Shown here: positions 25,012 through 36,819 of the stretch, piece by piece
How positions within the stretch are numbered: position 1 is the stretch's first letter
Layout of the letters: the number at the start of each line of letters is the position of its first letter
From: Ceraceosorus guamensis
Lineage: Eukaryota > Basidiomycota > Exobasidiomycetes > Ceraceosorales > Ceraceosoraceae
Reading direction: 5' to 3'
Assembly (NCBI RefSeq): GCF_003144195.1
Contig: NW_020289998.1
Location: forward strand, 190,459-254,458
DNA length: 64,000 nt
Position numbers and translations under genes: made by a program
The notes under the pieces: generated by a model
The model's input: only the letters and a program-made list of their open reading frames with translations
The model's database searches: none
What the model was told of the DNA's origin: nothing

Positions 25012-28000
25012 TCATCGACGCGACGTCGTATAAGGATTCTGCGACATCCGTGGGGGCGTCAAGGGCGGCTGCCTGTCGGATCGCATCCAATGTTGCTGAG
25101 GTGGGAGCCGGTCGTTGCGATCCCAATCCTGTGAAGCGCTAGACCAAGGATTGAAGGCATCAGACTGAGGTGAGCGCAAGTGCGCAGGGTATGAGTTACC
25201 AGAGTCGAAATTCGGTCTGGTGTTCATTGCAAGTGGTGGTGGGCCCGTACCGTCCATTCTAATCGGCGCGCCAAGCGGTCCAGAGGGCATGCCACCTGGA
25301 GGACCAGGTTGTAGTTGCATCTGCGCCAGCACAGCACCCAGGTCTTGCGCAGGTGCCGAGTTGGCAGGATACGGTGGAATTGGTGGCTTCACGTGAGTTG
25401 GCACCAAACCGTTGGAAGAGCTTGGTGACATGAATGGCCCAAGGTGAGGAGGAAGACTTAAGTCATTGCGAGGCACGACCCCTGGACCGCCAATTTGCCC
25501 AGGAGCTGGGCCAGGCGTTAGACCCAGGTCTTCCACTAGCTTCCGGTAAGCAGGAACACCAACAAGAGAGTGCTCCACCACGATGCGCCTGACCTGCTCC
25601 GAGTACTTCGGATACTCATCGCCGTCCGAGCCTATCCAGGCCAAGACCTTGGTAATGAATTGAGATCCGTGGACTTGATCGGTGATCACCTCTTGCAGAA
25701 CGTCCTCATCGTGCGACGTAAACAAAGCGTCGAGAATGACCTCGCTCGCTTCGGGCTCGCTCTTCTGGCATACGATGCGAAGCACAGTGAGCGATGCCAG
25801 CTTGTGCGTACAGAGATTGACCAAGTAGGGTGCGAAGCGTGGCGCAAGGAGGCGATACCGGCCAGGAAGGTTCGAGGTGTCCAACAGCCAGGTGAGCAGG
25901 AGTGCACCGTTTGGGCTGGTCGCAAGGGGAACCGAGTTGAGAATGACGCTCAGAGCCACCTTCTTGCGCTGCTTGTTGGTCACATGGGAAGATTCGAGGC
26001 ATGCGCGCATGCTGCGAGCCCCGAAACGACCTTGCGCGATCTCCCAGCAGCGATCCGTCATGGCTTCAAAGATAAAGTCGGACAGCTCGGCATTCCAATG
26101 CAGACAGCACTGCACCACGTAATTTCCAAATTGATCCAAGAGCAAGGGAGGAACGTATGGCCGCAAATTTTGTGCGATAATCGACACCTGAGCTGGATTG
26201 ACTGAGGTCTCAATGATCTTTTGCGCTGCCCAAGTGCCGTTCTTGTGGATGCCGATCATGGCGAGATGCGGCGCAATCCTTTCGAGCATGACGTGCTTGA
26301 TGCCCTCGGAACAGCGCTCGAACAGCTTCTGCACGACCGTATTGCCGATGTAGTCGTGCGCCAGATCGACTATAGCGTCCATGTGGTCAGCTGCGACTGC
26401 ATCCACTTGCTCCACAGTGCACGACGCGCTCTCGATATGCTTTCTGAGCTCCCTGAGACGACTCGTGTCGAAGCGCCTCGACGCTGATTGCTCCGACACT
26501 AGCGGGATCGTGGTATAGTAGGAAGCAGGAGATCGCGCGTTGGCCACACTTGCCACATCTGCCTCTACACTGGCCGGGTCGTCGGCACTGAGCTCGCGCA
26601 TAAGCAGCTGCAGATCTGAAGTAGCTGGGCGGGGCTGCATGTCGGCAGGAAGAGGGACGCCCCCCTTGTCGCTGCTCGGAACGATGCTGCTAGAGGCTGA
26701 CTTGCCAGCAAGTGAAGCGCCGCGTCCGTGCGAGGATACGCTTGCAACTCCACTTCCACCTTGTGAGCTCCCGTGTGCAAGCTGAGCAGCCTGGCTTTGT
26801 CGATGCTGCTTGGCAAGCAGGTCGGCAACGAGGTTGCTGCGATAATTTTCGATCCCTCCGGATGCGAGCTGCTGCTCAGCACTGATGGGAGCCGATGCCG
26901 CGCCGTTAAGTCCAGAGAGCGCGTTGACCGCTGCCGCAAATCCTGCGTTGCTAGGATCGCTCGGTAAATCGTCCGCTGCTCGCGTTGGCACTTTGGCGAA
27001 ACCTATCCGCATAGAACCGGTCTCGCTTCCAAGCACATCACGGCCGTTAAGCATCTTGCGCGCTAGAACCGCATCGTCCACTCGCTCGAAATTGACTGGC
27101 AGGGGCGCGGCTGTGGTCAGCGCGGTAAGTCCAGAAGGTGGTATCCACTGCGATCGCAACTCACTGAAGCCACAATTCTTATGACTCAGCACTCGAACGC
27201 TCTCAACTGGACCAAAAGGCTGAAAGATCGACATGAGCGTGTTGTTGGTTGTGTTCGCTGGAATGCTGCCGACCCAAAGCGCTCGCGTAGGCCCTATTTC
27301 ACCGGGTGTACCTGGTGCCGGGTCTCCAAGGCCTGGTGTCTCGACCCGGGGACTGTTGAGACCACGCGCTTGCAGGCCGGGTGTAGAATACCCACTTGAC
27401 ATCGGAGGAGCAGATGGCACCGAGTCAATTTTGCCGTATCCGATGCGAATTGCTCCGTTTGGACCTGTTCCCTTGCCCACTCTGCCACCTTGGCGCTGCA
27501 TAATGTCGTCTTTGGCTCGGATCGCATCAGCTGCCTCGACGAAGTTGACGAAGCCGCACTCCTAGAGACGCCAGGTCAAGTCGGAAAGTTAGCACACGTG
27601 AGTGTAGGACAGACGGGGCCCGGCTTAGGAGCTCAACGAATGAGCCAATCTGAGATGTCCGACTCGGAACTTACCTTTTCGGGAAGAAGACGCAGGCTCT
27701 CGATAGCGCCATATGGGGCAAACATTTGCATCAACTCCTGCCCAGTGGTCCCAGCACTGAGCTGGCCAATCCACAGGCTACGGCCTGGTATTTGAGGGCT
27801 TGACCTATGCTCGGCACCCGGTGTCACTGGCGTTTGAAGCCCTGATTCCTTCCGCGCGAGCGTCTGTGAGGGGCGGGTCAAAAAGCTCGGCGTGTCGGCC
27901 GGCGGCGTGGAGACCGAGACGTGAGGAAATCCTTCCATTGGCGCATGTGCGTAGTTGCCAATGCCGAGGGCTGACAATGCTTCCCGACGCTCTTGCGCTC

Positions 28001-29468
28001 CTGCATGGCCGGTGCTGTTATTCGTGTCCAGAAATTGGCCCGCTGCTGCCAGTCTGAGCAGTTCTTGCTCGACTCTGTGGCGGCCGCCTGGTCCTCCAAG
28101 CGCAGCGACGGTACCCGCACGTAGCCTGCCTCCGACTAGAGCGGCGTGCGATTGCTGATTTTGAGGAGGGAGCCCTGCTGGCAAACCTGCCGCTGCAGCT
28201 GCTGCCGCAAATGCGGCTGGGTCAATGCCATGCTCGCGGGCAAAGGCTGCATAGACTTCTTCGTCGCCGTACGCAAGCGGACTGACGTCGTCGAAGCCGT
28301 GCTCTGGTGTGCTCCTCAAGACAAAACCGGGAGGGTTGCCAGCGCTGCGAGGTGCAGTCGCAAGCGTGCTGGCCCGATTTCTTGCGTTGACGAAATGGCT
28401 CGAAGGGCGTCGTTCATCTGCAGAGTGATCAGCAACACTGGAGATGCTGTTTCGCGCATCAGCTAGACCGAGATAGTCGAGCGTCTGAACGTTTTCCGAG
28501 CCGTCTAGACTTTCTGCAATGCTAGGTCTTGCTCCAGGCGGCAGTGGGCCCTCTTGATACTCATCGAGAAAACTGACAGTATTCCCTCGTGGCTTTTCGC
28601 CGAGCATCGGACTCCTCCGAGAGGGGGGCGCGGAGGTATTCGATTGCAACCACGTGCTCGAGAAGAGGCTGGGCCCGAATGGATTGCTGCCGAGGGCAGA
28701 CATGGCATTCGTCATGCTACCTGAGCGAAGACGATTCGAGTTCTCGGCATCTTCGAACGCACTATTCCGCAAGGTGGCAAGTCGACCCCCAGCGTTGCCA
28801 TGATTCGCCCCTAGAGGCCCTGCACTGAGGCGAGGGATAACCTGTGTAGCAGATGCACCTGCGTCGCCTGCTCCCTTGCTAGCTGCACCGGTGGAAGGAC
28901 GTAGGCTGCTCATCCGATGAGCAAGTGGGGATGCGAACCGAGTGCCAGCACCATTGGAGGGCGCCTCCTTCGCGTCAGCAGATCCCCAAGATGATGGCAG
29001 AGTACCGGCTCTTGCTCTACCACGAGCGTTTAAACTGGTCCCAAGGTCATCCGGCGGCTGCGCGCCTTCTTGCACACTTCCTGCCGCTCCCTCTCGCAGG
29101 GCTGGAGGTAGATAGGCTCCTTGAGATCCATAGCCGGCATCCACTTGGAGCTGACGCGTTCTGCAGTTGCAGCTCCGGGCGTCAGAAAGGAAGATGGGGC
29201 AGGCGGGCGTCGCAACGGACTGCACACTACTACTGACCGTTTGGGTACTGCGGATGCCGATCCACGATTGACATCGCCGGATGAGCTGAGCGAGCCTGGG
29301 CATAGACGATTTGCGATGATGTGAGCCTTAGGCGTCCCGCCAGACTCCTGCGGGTGAATAGCGGCCCGTGTTGAAGATTCGTAGGCAACGCAGTACCGAG
29401 CACTTACCATGCTGACTGTCAGGGTCCGATGTCCGATTCCCTCTCCAGTTGCTTTCGCCCGAGGTCAT
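25012..29468 (-). CDS. Jsn1/Puf2-type RNA-binding protein with two RRMs and Pumilio repeats
   Basis: Predicted 1361-residue post-transcriptional regulator that binds mRNA, like yeast Jsn1 (Puf1) and Puf2. Exons are 29408-29468, 29238-29295, 27675-29160, 27165-27561 and 25012-27095. The first RRM straddles an intron (SLWIGQLSAGTTGQELMQMF, then ECGFVNFVEAADAI). The second starts ALWVGSIPANTTNNTLMSIF and continues KNCGFINFERVDDAV across another intron. The Puf region follows (RELRKHIESAS through about YRKLVEDLGL), with repeat cores such as HDYIGNTVVQKLFERCSEG, IHKNGTWAAQKIIE, DQFGNYVVQCCLHW and RFGARSMRACLES. Long Ser/Gly/Pro-rich regions flank the domains. The start was moved to ATG 29468 because two phase-consistent introns with GTAAGT and GTCAGT donors link it to the main exon. 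The more obvious ATG at 29303 would lie outside this chain. Confidence 0.9.
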
Positions 29469-32187
29469 GTATGCGAAGGCGGATGTGCCCGACCCTTTCG
29501 AGACGCTGATGGATATCTCGCAATGAAAATTTTACCTAAAGAATGCAATGTCGGTTTGCAAGCGGTGATGTGCGAGCGAGCGGGCGAGCGCCCTCTGCAC
29601 ACTTCGAGGCTGAGCGCCAGCGTGCCTTGCTGAGGGTGCTCAGATGTGAGCAAGTGCGTAGAGGCTGGTGAAGCTGAGATAATGTGGCTGACTGCCTCGA
29701 GGGTACTGGCCGCGCGCCGTGCTCCAGACTGCCGGGACGCGAAGAGGCTGAGGATCAGGCTGAACGACGACGAACAGCGAGTGACCGACTGACTGCCTCG
29801 CTCTGTAAGCAGCTGGTGGTGTCGTGAGGGAGGGAGACAAGCAGCGCTTGACGCTGATGACTCCAATTGCAAGGGATGCTTCGATTACACTGTACTTTGG
29901 ATTATCAGTAAATTAGAGAATCCGGGGTCAAGGTGATGCAGCTGATTGCGTGCGAATTTGATTAGGGACCAGCTTGCTTGCGTGTAGGTGAAAGCCAGGG
30001 ACGGAAGAGCTAGAGGTGAGGGTATGTCGAGATGTGATCAAAGCGATGATTGCCGATCTGTCTCACTCATCATCGGGACGAGAGATGCTTTAGCTTCGCT
30101 TGAGTCTATAGATAGCTGCTGGTGATGATGACTTGACAGACCGATCTGTGTGCGATTGCGAAATGCTGAATTAGCGATCCCAATCTGGCCGACTCTCCGC
30201 TGCTATACGCTGTGACTGCTGGTTACAATCGAGCTGTGTGTGAAGAGGCCAGTGCGTGTGGTCTGCTGGTATGCATCCATGCAGCAGCAGCAGCAGCGCT
30301 TTCGCACGGGCAGCAGTCATCGCGCGAAGTCGCAGATTAGGCCCGCCGCCCGCGTGGCGTCATCATCAGCTACGGTATGCGCTGCGCGCGGGCGGTCAAG
30401 TGCTTTTTTTTGCCGCGGAGCATCCCGACGCCGCGCGATAGGGCTAGCGCGAGCCCGCGGCAACCGACGCACGCCGCCTCCGCTATTGTTGTCCTCTCCG
30501 CCGATCAGTGGTGAATCGAGCTGAGCGGCTGACTCTCACGTCGGACGGTTTCTATGCTCGACTTTCCCGCACGACTCCTTAGTAAGATCACTGAGATTGT
30601 TTCGCGACGATCTGATGAGCCTCTCAAAATTCACTGATTGGTACCTGACTCTCAATCAACGCGTGCAATGCGAGAACATCTCCGAAGCTGAGCTGCGCTC
30701 TCACTTATGCTCTTGAAGAGCCACGACCACGCATCAAGAAATCGAAGTCGGGCAGCAATTAAGATGCCCAATTTGCTACATGCTCTGCTTGTGCCGGTAC
30801 CATAATTTGTACGTAAGGGCAGACTCCAGCAGACGCCGCCTTGCGGTTGCGTTCATGAACGTAAAGCGACACAGCTTTTTGTACCTCGAGAAGCACGCAA
30901 AACTTTCGCACCACCACGCCGTACCTCTTCCGCCCCTTCTCAAATCGATGAAAGCTTGGTAGAAGATTGGGATGCGAGCTGCTTTCGTTGCCTCTCGACT
31001 TGCGCGACCTAGCGCCAAGTCAGAGCGAGGTGCTACACACTTATGACTCAGCCCCCTGAGTGCATTCATCAACCCGTCCGGTCTTTTCAAAGTTCGATTA
31101 GTCTTAAACACGACACTTGCACGCTTCTTCTTCGGTGGTTTGCACCCCAGCCATTCGAAGCAAGAATTGATGAGCAAATGCTGCGTATCCGTCAATCAGA
31201 CATGTTGGAAGCCTCGAATGTGATGAAGGCGATCGAAGGCCCCGTAAGACCGCGGAAGCAGAGGCGTTCAACAATCAGTGATTTGTGACTGTCGCCTAAT
31301 GCGTTTGAACGAATGTTCCTCGAGCTGGTCTCTTTATTTGCTTCAGCATCCACTCGCAACCAACAAGCAATAAGTCTTATTGCAGCATTATGGTTCACAG
31401 GTGAATTCTGACCACATGCTTGAGAGCTTCTTGAGATCGAGCTCAGTCCGACCGTCATGCTGCCTCGAGCAGGCCTGCCATGACTGTCTAGCCCGCCAGC
31501 TGAGGTCAGGACCGATTGCTGCGCAACGAGATGCTCGGCAGCGGTCGAGGGTAGACCCGCCCTCTCAGCGCATCTTTTCAAAGTCTTCGGCGGAACACTT
31601 CGGGTGACTGCCCGAGCGTTTCGGTCGGACCTGACTAATGAATCGCGTGATCTCCGCCGCGAAGTCTCTCCGCTCATTGACAAAAACTGTCAAGACAGGA
31701 AATGCGAACATCACCAACTTTTAGCGCGGTCATCTTGCTGAGCGAGCGTCCGTTGCAACAGAACGTTGGCTCATCAGAGTCACCGTCAACCGTTCTGCTT
31801 TGCCGACTTGACGGGCTGCATGAGAAGGGATAAGCTCCGCACTCAATTCCAAGTCACAAAGTAGAGTCCATTCTGACACTCAACTCCACCTCGGCCGCTG
31901 CATGTTCTTGACTGACCAAGGTCCAACCATACAGCCAAAGTGCGAGTCACACATGGTGGTAGTCATCCAAAATACGAAGCGATCTTGGAGATGAATTGAC
32001 CGTGAGAGCTGGGAAGAAGCTGTCATGCATGCGCAGGACGAAGATCGCCAGGAGCAGCAATCGCGGGGCAACAAGGTCTGCTATCCGCGCTGGACAGATT
32101 TACAAAAGGCGGTACGCACTTTCGCGGCGTGGGCAGCCATAGGTGCTGATGGTGGCGTGTGACTGCGCTGGTCACTCACCGGTCGCG

Positions 32188-32189
<2 letters not shown>

Positions 32190-32243
<54 letters not shown>
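32190..32243. repeat. (GT)n microsatellite, about 26 units
   Basis: An uninterrupted GT/TG dinucleotide run of just over 50 bp. It is the longest simple repeat in the window and should be highly variable between strains. No gene overlaps it. Confidence 0.97.
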
Positions 32244-32344
32244 AGACCTCCAATTGGGCAATCACAGTCTTAAGAAGTCGTGAGTTCTCAGACTCGTTGA
32301 CCGCCTCATGCGCATGCATCATCGATCACATCATCAGTAGTAGT

Positions 32345-32407
32345 GTGAGTCGTGAGTCGTGAGTTGTGAGTCGTGAGCCGTGAGCCGTGAGTCATGGGTC
32401 ATGTGTG
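32345..32407. repeat. Heptamer array GTGAGTC, about nine units
   Basis: Seven near-identical 7-bp units (GTGAGTC, GTGAGTT or GTGAGCC) are followed by two decayed units. The repeated register contains TCGTGAG, so the array looks like a tandem form of the TCGTGA motif scattered through intergenic DNA of this window. It starts about 100 bp right of the GT microsatellite. Confidence 0.9.
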
Positions 32408-33598
32408 AAGTGTCCCGAGTACATGCCATGATGCGCATGAGAAGAATCAAGAATGAAATCACGAAGGTGGAAGTAGCGCTACATAGAAGCAAAAGCCATG
32501 CAGAGGGCGCTTGTCTCCTGACCTCTATTTGAGCAACAACCAAAAATTACAAAACGATTCATTTGATTATTTGAGCTTCAAGACTCAAAACTCGACTTCG
32601 CCTTTCTTCGTGTTAAATATATATTATTACACACAACTGCCGCCTCGATGCCCTGCATATGCTGCGTGCAAGCCAGACGCGGATGAGCACTTCGACTCTG
32701 ACTGGTCTCATGTTGACTGATTTTGACTACCATAATCGTGAATCACGAATCAAATATATCAAGACTCACCATGCACTCACGACTGCTGCTGGGGTGAGGC
32801 GCGCCGCACATCTGAGCTCCTGCACCGCGGGTCTGCTGTACAGATGCATCATACCGTTGCATGCGCATGCGCGCTGCACTCTCGCTGCTGCTGTATGACG
32901 CTGCATGGATGGCCCTGCTGCTGACTGCTGCTGTCAGCTGGCGCGTTGCTGCTGCTGCTGCTGCAGGCCGCCATGCGATCAGCATGGAGGTTGAGGTTGA
33001 GGTGCGCGGTGCTCATGCGATGCACGCCGGCCCTAGCCTAGCTGCCGCGCGCCCCTGCCCTGCGGTTGATGAGCAAGTCAACCAACCGGCTCGTCAAACT
33101 CCGCCCGCGCAGCATCGGCAGCGTCGATTCACGATTTGCATCGCGAGACGAGACGACGACAGTCGTCATCCCCGCTCCCCGCTCTCCGCTCGATCAGCTC
33201 TCCTTGCCACCGACAATCACGAGTTTAAGCCTCGCGAGGCCGCTTGCTCATCGACCCTTCGCGCCTTCTTGGTGGCAAGTAGCGGCCCATCCTCATCATC
33301 TTAGCATAGTATACGAGGCCTTTTCAACCACGGGCGACTCATCGGGCGCCAAGTATGCACGCTTTGCCTTCACGACACGCGACGTGCGCCTTCTGAAATT
33401 GTTCAACGACGACCATCATCATTCCCCTTAGAGGCACCTAAGGCACCCCCTTTATCATTAGAAATCGGAGACTTCGCGAAAGCTTGGGCCTTTGCATCAG
33501 CACCACATCGAGTGCCGTTGCGCTCTCACACCCTGAGACTAGGGCTCACGTCTCTAACGTGCGTGGATCAGAGCTACTGTGGCAGGCTACTGGCCACG

Positions 33599-35768
33599 AT
33601 GACGCCGCTGGAGGGAAAATGGTCTGCCGAAGAAGTGGAAGACCTCCTCAGCCATGCTGGTCCCTCAAGACTGCCTTCACCTTCCGTGTCGCATGAGCAA
33701 CGCACGCCGAGGAACAGAAGGAAGAGACTTCGCACCAGCGCCTTTGGGCTGGCGGCGGCATGCAGCGTCGTCGGCAGCCACGCTTGGCAAGGCGGGACAC
33801 AAAAGCCATCACCTCTTCACGCTCGCCACAGGTGCGACGGTGTGCCGCTTATACGTACTGCTACTGCGTGGTACCTCATACCACTTGCGACCCAAGCTTT
33901 CTTTGCTCCCACCTTGGCAAGTCCGCTGCTCGCAGACGGCGTGATGTCTTTGCGGCAAGACATGATCGCTGCTGAAAGAGAATTCGGGAAGCATCAAGAG
34001 CCTGAAATTGGTGGCTTCACCCATGAGGTTGGGACGAAGCCAAGAGAAGCGGGCCACGCCGACGCACCTCAGCAATCCCACCAAAGCGACAGCCACCAAA
34101 AGCTCTCTCCAGACACTGATGGAGTTCATGGGTCGCGAGAAGCCACGCGCTACCAAGCTAAGACTCAGCGCAGCTCGATCCGAGCGATTCATGGATTATC
34201 CACGCTAAATCGACTTGGTCTTGCCAATCAGATGCCCTTCGAGGCTTCAGAGGTCGGCGCTGCTGGTACTTCACACAGATCGCTTGGTCTTTTCCCAGAA
34301 GGCTATGTCTTTAGACCTCGTACAACCATCAACAAGATAGACAATGCGATACAAGCTGAGCAAGGAGGCCTAGGGACGGATTCGAGTGGCAGATCTAGTA
34401 GCACGGACACGGCGCTTCAAATGTCTATGCCCATCGAAGTGTCCCACAGCAACTTGCTGAGGCATGGTTGGTCTAGATGGCAATTGGACGACGACGCACG
34501 TTTGTCCGTACCAGACGAACAACGTCGGCCTAGAAGGGAAACAGCATCGCAAAGGGCAGCGGACCTGCTCGGCAAGAAGTGGTGGAGGTGGACGCCTGGC
34601 GCAGGCTACACCTACGGGAGGTCGAAAGATCTCTCAATGTACACGCATGGCCCAGGCATTGCGCTCGCACAGCTTGTGCCCCCGAATCACAAGTACAAAG
34701 TCCCGTGAGTCTCGAGCGCCACTGCAGCAGTGTAGCAGCGATGGTACTGGCGATCGAAACTAGTTGATCTGCTTCCAGCGGCTTGGAGAGCGAACATTCA
34801 TCGCGCGGATTCAAGAGAGTCCGCCGTGACGCGCGGTTCGAGTCCTGATTATGCACAGCACTGACTCTGCCGTCATCGCTCCGCTACTCAGACGCTTGCC
34901 ATTGATTCCGAACGCATCCAAGCGCGAGCTCGCATGGGGAATCTTTTGGATGATCCTCGTCACTGGGGTCTGCGCCCTGTTGCTCGAACTCAGAGCAGCG
35001 CGACGCAGGATGAGAAAAGGGAAGGGAGTATCGCGTGCAACACACACGATGCTGCGCCAGCCGAATGAGGGAACGATCACACTTTCGGGCTGGATGTCAT
35101 CCACGTCGGCGTGGATTGAGGGCCCCAGAGCGTTGACAATCGGCAGCCGACCCATCCACTCCCGCCAACGCAGCAAGGCGCTCGCGTTGCGTCAATTGTG
35201 CGAAGATGCGCTGAACACTGGCGCAAAGAAAGCGGCAAAGAGCGGTGCTCAGGTGAAGGCCGCTCTGAGCATTGGCACCAATCATCCTCCTTTTGTCAAC
35301 ACCACGCGACATGGTCATGGTGACACGTCGGCTACCATCGAGCTCATGGAAAACGGCAGCTTCTCGTCAAGCTCCTCTGGCATCGACAGCAACGATTCCA
35401 TCATAAGCATTGTGTCGAGTCCAAGTCTGGGAAGCGCCCCCATGAAGAGGCACGCGAGTCACGGCATGGCTCCTCGTGACGCGCCGGTACCCGCAAGGCC
35501 AGGGTTGAGATCGCTCTGGTCCTCAAGCGCTGTCACCAAACAGATGGATTTTCCCGCAAGAGCTTCCGACGCCACACGGAACGGCAAGTCTTCTCCCACG
35601 CCCAGCGACGAGGGCTACGGTGATGGGCCATCAGTCTTTTCACCCAAATTGTCGAGTGCTGATAGTCAGGGCGACACTTCGTGGAGTCGCGCATCTCTAC
35701 CCAAATCGCCAGTGCTGGGCCACGAAAGCATGGAGTCGGTGTCGCCAACAATCAAACGAAGGCGATAA
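33599..35768 (+). CDS. Unknown protein with a central transmembrane segment
   Basis: No family recognised. The model joins 33599-34704 and 34859-35768 into 671 residues. ATG 33599 (MTPLEGKWSAEEVEDLL) has A at -3 and is the first Met of the frame. The donor at 34705 is GTGAGT and the acceptor follows ATGCACAG; this junction keeps phase and avoids the stop that an earlier acceptor (near 34776) would reach 24 codons later. Features seen are a basic stretch near residues 38-46, a hydrophobic region near 80-105 (RTATAWYLIPLATQAFF and following), an Arg/Lys-rich middle, WWRWTPGAGYTYGRSKDLSM before the intron, and a strong membrane segment just after it (LAWGIFWMILVTGVCALLLE). The remainder is a Ser/Pro-rich, probably disordered tail ending SPTIKRRR. 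It may be a single-pass or monotopic organelle protein; that is inference only. Confidence 0.6.
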
Positions 35769-36819
35769 GCGCCGGTGGGCATCGAGGCCACCTGCCTCCT
35801 GGAGTTTTGGATTGTCCACGCGTGAACCTCAACCAAATACTATCTGCGCACGGCAAGCAAATGCTATCTGCGCTCGCCGTAACAATATCGTCGTCCCCCC
35901 CGCTATTTCCTCAACAGCAGCAGCGCCAACATTTGGCACTAGACTCTTGCGTTATGTATATCCTACGACTTCACGCATGTCAATATGTACATTTCATACC
36001 TGTGCTCACAAAATTACGCTAATTGGCGGACACGATCGGCAAGTGGCATGTGTGTATCTTCACCTTCTTTTCAGTCGTGAGATCTTCTCGCTCACTTACA
36101 TTCAGCGGACCGACAAGTGGCCCGTGCCGTAGTGCGACGTAAGGCGCCGCTCGATCGTATGCATCCGTGTGAACGGCATACTGTCCAGACGGCGGAGCAG
36201 AGCGACTCGAGCTGAGGCTGCTGCACAGTATTTCTTCTTTTACGGCTCGCGTCAGGGGGGGCGCCTTCTGTAATGGGGCTTCGCACCTCGTGGCAGGTGC
36301 CCAGCATCAGATGTCAGTTGGCATTCACGATTCCAGGCGCTCCGATGAGCTCACATATTGCGCTGCGTGCGTGCTCTGTCCCGAATCACGTGAAATGTGA
36401 ATGATCAGCTTCTTGAGCAAGCATGCGTGGGCGGTACGCGGGCCGATGTCGATCAGAACGGTTGCTGCTGGCTGCAGCATTTTGCCTAAGGCCGCGCGCG
36501 ACACGGCTTATTATTCATGATTGAACGGAGCGGAGCGCTGCTCCCGCGCGGGCAAAGGACTCGACTGCGCGAGACATCAAACAGTCACGCGAGCGAGCGA
36601 TGTGGAGAAGCAAGCAATTAAGCAGCAGCAAAGCACGAACAGTCGCGTGAGTCACGAGTCTCGAGTTCTTGGCAGCTATAGCGGCTGCATCTTGTACACT
36701 CGACTGTGACTCCATCCACTTGCTACTCCAAGGCCGTCAGCACGCTCACTCCCTGCTTGCAGTACGGAAGCTGCCCTTATCATTCCCTTTCTTGCTCGGC
36801 GCACGGCGCAACGAAGGAG
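35769..36819. other. Intergenic spacer, acyltransferase promoter side
   Basis: About 1 kb. No gene seen. TCACGA-type motifs occur at 36323-36333 and 36646-36660, the latter about 160 bp before the acyltransferase start codon. Confidence 0.45.

Larger units (their letters stand above)
29469..33598. other. Gene-poor divergent region with repeats
   Basis: About 4.1 kb between two divergent start codons. No gene is called. Two consecutive minus-strand frames (31192-31683, 163 codons; 30776-31195, 139 codons) are the longest, but show no motif or splice structure I recognise. The interval contains a GT microsatellite, a GTGAGTC heptamer array, a CAG run at about 30280-30298, a CTG run at about 32947-32964, an AT-rich patch near 32530-32640 and TCGTGA palindromes (for example 32734-32750). 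Confidence 0.5.

Noticed and set aside
29238-29303. Start of the Puf gene at ATG 29303
   Set aside because: An upstream ATG at 29468 joins the main exon through two introns with strong donors and consistent phase, and the 29303 frame differs from that chain.
34834-34845. tRNA B-box-like GGTTCGAGTCC
   Set aside because: The flanking T stem does not pair, no A box lies upstream, and the site falls in the intron of a protein gene.
34777-34848. Short second exon ending the 33599 gene at a stop near 34846
   Set aside because: Phase allows it, but it would strand the coding-like 300-codon frame that follows; the longer intron explains both pieces. It is kept as a possible isoform.
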